A stretch of 64,000 nucleotides of DNA from Impatiens glandulifera (Eukaryota; Streptophyta; Magnoliopsida; Ericales; Balsaminaceae), in NCBI RefSeq assembly GCF_907164915.1, contig NC_061869.1, positions 40,300,840 through 40,364,839 on the forward strand, given 5' to 3'. The notes beneath the pieces are model-generated. The model did no database searches, had not been told where the DNA came from, and saw only the letters and a program-made list of their open reading frames with translations. Position 1 is the first letter of the stretch, and each line of letters opens with the position of its first letter. The position numbers were made by a program, and so were the translations under genes. This document shows, in pieces, positions 60,583 through 64,000 of the stretch.

Positions 60583-60832
60583 AGGCCTATATTTGCATTC
60601 TTACATGATTTTGAATATTTTAAATAAAATAATCAAAAAGGGAGAAATTGATAAGATAAAATATAAAATTTTTCAAAATTTTTCTCAAAATTTTCCAAAA
60701 TTTTTCGAATAATTCTCCCAAGTTAATTTCCAAAAATCCGGCCGAATAAACTCTTAAAAACAAAACCGGCCTATATTTGCATTTTTACATGATTTTGAAT
60801 ATTTTAAATAAAATAATCAAAAAGGGAGAAAT
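60583..60832 (+). repeat. duplicated polypurine-tract region of element B
   Basis: About 65 bp ending AATCAAAAAGGGAGAAATTG occurs twice, at 60,583-60,650 and 60,768-60,833; the second directly precedes the 3' LTR. After the first copy the sequence (ATAAGATAAAAT) resembles the first bases of the LTR. Confidence 0.88.
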
Positions 60833-62066
60833 TGTTAGATAAAATTAGACCGGTTAAATAAAATTTAACAAAAACAAACTTTCTATGCAGGAACGGTCAA
60901 GCAACTCAACCGGCCAAATAACGCAACCGGTCAAGCAACTCAACCGGCCAAATAACGCAACCGGTTAAGCAACTCAACCAGTTAAGAAACTCAACCGGTC
61001 AAGTAATCAAACCAACCAAAAACATGACCGAACAAGAAAGACAAGATCGGTCAATCAGAAGCCATGGAAAAACCGGAAGTCATCCGGTTAACATAAATAA
61101 TCGACCAGCATAAAAAGACACTTCAGGTATCTGTTGAGAATGATACCGAAGGAACAGACTTAGTATTGCCATATTCATATAAGAATGAGGACAGTCTGCA
61201 GGCTGTAGAAGACCGTCCTACAAGATCTTTCTACTTCAGGATAAATTAGAAAGGCAATCTTCTAAGTACAGACAACTGTCCAACCGACAGTTGCCATATT
61301 AAGTAAAAGACAAACCTAGCCGGTTTGACCTACACTGAAAGACTAGACCGCTAGGTCTGAAGATTAGACCGCCGGGTCTGAATCACTGAACATCTGCTCA
61401 ACCAATCAGATTCAAGGAAATGAAATGTGATCGTTGGCACATTTCACCTATAAAAGAAGGAGCTGAAGAGGAATAAATGCGGGTGACAAGTTTTGAATTT
61501 TCTACAGCCTAAGTAAAAAGATTGTGTTCTATCTCTAGAAAGCTTAAGCGCTTATTTGAAGTGTATTCTACAATTTCGGTTAAAATTTTACGAGTGTTAT
61601 CGAGCAGGAAATAAGTCTCGATCGGATTGTGTTTGTATTACTTAGTGAATATCCTTCTCGCGGTTTCGAGAGGAAGGGGTGACGTAGGAGTTTTATCTCC
61701 GAACATCCATAAAAACCTGTTTTGTTATTTACTTTCTGCTTGCTTTACTTTATAACCGATCTGCACTAACCTACTAATACCGCTCCAACCGATTCAACAT
61801 CACTTAAACCGAATTACTATGCTCCAAAACCGATCCAGCAATCTTCAAACCTGTCCTATTCAAATCCGGTTTTGCCTATCTCGTGTGTGTGCTGCTTCAA
61901 CCTGAAACAAACCACTTCCGCACTTGAATTCTTTTCAAGGGTTTTTGACAGTTTTTGTAGTATTGAAACCCCGGTATTAATCTCTAACCGGATTAATCAC
62001 CAACCTTTGAGTGAGACGCGATAACCGGCCAACCCCGGTCCGCCAGCCGCGACCTAGATCCTAACA
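60833..62066 (+). repeat. 3' LTR of element B
   Basis: 1,234 bp, same termini as the 5' LTR. Differences include an extra AACCGG unit near 60,980 and a 21-bp duplication (TAGACCGC..GGTCTGAA) near 61,345-61,385. Confidence 0.95.
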
Positions 62067-62071
62067 GAGTA
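62067..62071. repeat. target-site duplication of element B, right copy
   Basis: GAGTA, identical to 48,532-48,536. Confidence 0.93.
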
Positions 62072-63065
62072 GTAGGAGGAACTGTATTTTTCGCTAGTAC
62101 AGAAGATGCATTAAATGGAGGGGAGTAGGAATATTTACGTCAGGTCAAGTTCTATTTCTCCAGGTATGGGTATTGCAATACTGTTGGTACTCGTAGTGGA
62201 CTCAATTCCGGATCTGAGTATTTTATTAGAGGCAACGCGAGTAAGTGTGTTCATACGTTTCGATTCCCCCATTGACCTTCCGCCTGTCGATTTCGCAACG
62301 ACAGTACTACCTCCACTGGATTATTGGTCGGAAGCCTCGGAGTTAGACTACCTGGCTTTATTTTTCCTGGTGATACATCTACCAACTGTCACAGCTAACA
62401 TGATTTTCTTAGGGTTTAACGGAGTACCTGGACCGGCTTGAATGTTTAGACGTCAAAATCCAACCAATCTAGGATGAGAAACCCAAACTTTGTTTGGTGT
62501 TTGGAGACACCATTTCACACAAAACATTGAATAAGACGAGTCCCCAGTTGACATTGTCGCCCCTTACTATATCCGTCATCATATCGAACTTGGACTGAGT
62601 GATGGTGTCGTAGTTTCCGCCTCTTCCCTAAAGTTCTTTAGCCATAATATCGCATAGAATGCGCTACTCGCATTTTAAGTCCTTCTTCTTTCCTCTTAAG
62701 CTTACTGGAACATTGCCATTGGAAAATATGAACTGCATTGATGATAGAACGTTGGGTGGAAACGCATGAGAGAAATGTTTGGCCTTTTCTCGGAAGCTTC
62801 AGAATCTCGGTGAACATTGCTTCTGTAATGGTGAACTCGGTACCATTTACCTCGGCCGATATATGTTCGCCGACGACCTTCGCCGATTTGAAGAAATCCC
62901 TTACCTCATTATCATAACATAAACGGCCCTCACAAGAACTTTCTGAGGCCAAAAGCCTCAATATGTCAGAAAATAGATTCCATCTTCGGTGTACCCGATT
63001 CATAAATGGATTCAAAATCTACCTGCACAATATTGTTAGAGAAAGCTAATTCTTTAGCTATATCA
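62072..63065 (-). pseudogene. x3 N-terminal part of element C
   Basis: Minus strand begins near 63,063 with AKELAFSNNIVQVDFESI, where the ATG appears to be ATA. The frame breaks near 62,985, then 62,638-63,015 holds the domain (VRDFFKSAKVVGEHI, FTEILKLPRKGQ). 62,447-62,072 continues with AGPGTPLNPKKIM, a basic linker and a Pro/Thr-rich stretch that runs into the insertion site of B. Its C-terminal tail is at 48,531-46,251. Much more diverged from A and B than they are from each other. Confidence 0.72.
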
Positions 63066-63529
63066 GTAGTTTTCGAAGAACGAGGGAGGATAAAGATTAT
63101 TTTCTAGAGAGAAGGCAGATCGAAAGACAGGTTTACGGTTTGCAGGAGAACGTGAACCCAAAATTTCAGCATGCACTTTGTTTATGTAAAATTATTAATA
63201 AAAGGATATTGAACCGTCACTTTAATAGCGCGTATTCCCAGACGCTATTAAAAGAGAAAAATGACGCCATTTTAAAAAGAATACAATTTCAAGAAAGATG
63301 AATTGTGATTTAATATTTAATCATGAATGTTTTATAACGGTTATAAATTAAAAATATAACTCAGAATTATATAAATGCAAATATTACTTAACATCAAATA
63401 AATTCATTAATATGATTTTAAATAACCGGTTCACAAATTCAAAATAACCGGTTAACATCAAGAATATTTTCCAATCCATACTTAACAATATTAAAGAAAT
63501 TAAAACTAAATCTAGTGACTTGGAGACCC
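63066..63529. other. x2-x3 intergenic region of element C
   Basis: AT-rich with several AACCGG words and an inverted pair around TAATAGCGCG / GACGCTATTA near 63,220. A TATA-like TTATTAATAA near 63,190 is possible but not convincing. Confidence 0.4.
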
Positions 63530-64000
63530 TAGAAGAATTTCTTCCTTAACCTATGTTGTTTTATCCTATCTAAGTAGTTATAGATTGTGTATTATTTGTT
63601 CAAGATCTGGAAGGGTTTGGGACTGATACCGGGTTCGATATAATAATCGATGCGAAAGAAAAATATGCCAAGTTGAGAGACATAACCGATCATAATTTTT
63701 GTTGAAGATGTCATTTTTTCAAGTTGTCGAAGATGACGTTTGACCAGTTTACTTGAATGCCTATAGTTATGGCAACCATCATTTTAAAGATTTTCTTGGA
63801 GTAGATGTGTGTGGATTCTTTTGCTAGAATTGATTTGGCAAGGATGTCGTTGAGGATTTGGAATTCGGTTTTTAAATAAGATTTAACCCCATGGGTTTCA
63901 ACACGAGTAGAGGAGTTTGAGAAAAGAAGTGACATTTCTTATATGATGTTATTGAGAAAAGGATGGAAATCGGAGAACCCTTCTGAAGTAAGGTCGAATG
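63530..64000 (-). pseudogene. x2-like accessory ORF of element C, partial
   Basis: Minus strand enters from the right edge with FDLTSEGFSDF, then a stop, then the open segment 63,711-63,935 (VETHGVKSYLKTEFQILND, KMMVAITIGIQVNWSNVIF). These match x2 of B (FNLPTEGFSDF, NHWLKTHLAHHIQLL, NWSSVIF). A frameshift near 63,710 precedes the C-terminus. The element continues outside the window. Confidence 0.7.

Larger units (their letters stand above)
48537..62066 (+). mobile_element. Copia element B, complete, Sirevirus-like with three-gene cassette
   Basis: 13.5 kb with two LTRs (TGTTAG...CTAACA), 5-bp target duplication, tRNA-Met-type primer site, gag, PR-IN-RT-RNase H, accessory genes x1-x3 and duplicated polypurine tracts. 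The LTRs are about 97% identical by eye over the first 480 bp, so insertion is fairly recent, yet gag-pol has many stops and frameshifts. It lies inside x3 of element C. Confidence 0.95.

Noticed and set aside
62115..62441. 108-codon plus-strand ORF next to element B
   Set aside because: It is the antisense of the x3 domain linker of element C, where the minus strand matches the cassette proteins.

Overview
The window reads as nuclear DNA of a flowering plant, probably a eudicot. It is AT-rich intergenic sequence filled with nested, mostly decayed Ty1/Copia and Ty3/Gypsy LTR retrotransposons, plant L1-type LINE sequence and MITE-like palindromes. One host gene with seven GT-AG exons is recognisable: an RCD1/CNOT9 homologue, now broken. 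I saw no bacterial operon, rRNA, tRNA or CRISPR array. From memory only, the accessory ORFs described below resemble uncharacterised proteins annotated in asterid (Lamiales) genomes; the species is not determined.

Layout. 1-10,408: Copia element A (minus strand, runs off the left edge), inserted into an older Copia copy D (10,409-11,325). 11,324-11,487: a LINE 3' fragment. 12,025-16,169: the RCD1/CNOT9 gene (minus), split in exon 2 by a gag-protease-only Gypsy element F. 16,296-16,440: a palindromic MITE. 16.4-20.5 kb: AT-rich DNA with a degenerate tandem array. 20.5-22.6 kb: an LTR fragment, a 5'-inverted LINE fragment and a truncated Gypsy element H. 23.5-31.0 kb: a long decayed LINE (plus). 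31.0-31.7 kb: the other half of Copia D. 31.7-37.3 kb: two head-to-tail copies of a 2.5 kb non-coding repeat and a tandem duplication. 37.8-41.6 kb: internally deleted Copia E with a 50-bp minisatellite in one LTR. 41.6-44.8 kb: AT-rich DNA with Copia relics. 44,818-48,536 and 62,067-64,000: the two halves of Copia C (minus). 48,537-62,066: complete Copia B (plus), inserted into C with the target duplication GAGTA.

The most striking content is the structure of A, B and C. They look Sirevirus-like: about 1.1-1.2 kb LTRs, an initiator-Met-tRNA primer site, gag-PR-IN-RT-RNaseH order and multiplied polypurine tracts. Between RNase H and the 3' LTR, A and B carry a cassette of three accessory genes, called x1, x2 and x3 here. 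The three are paralogous to one another. In both copies each lies behind its own TATA box at a conserved distance, so the cassette appears to be transcribed independently of the LTR promoter. x3 is fused to a long C-terminal coiled-coil tail. x1 is intact at 247 codons in both A and B although both pol genes are full of stops. C, the most diverged copy, retains recognisable x2 and x3. The function of the cassette is unknown.
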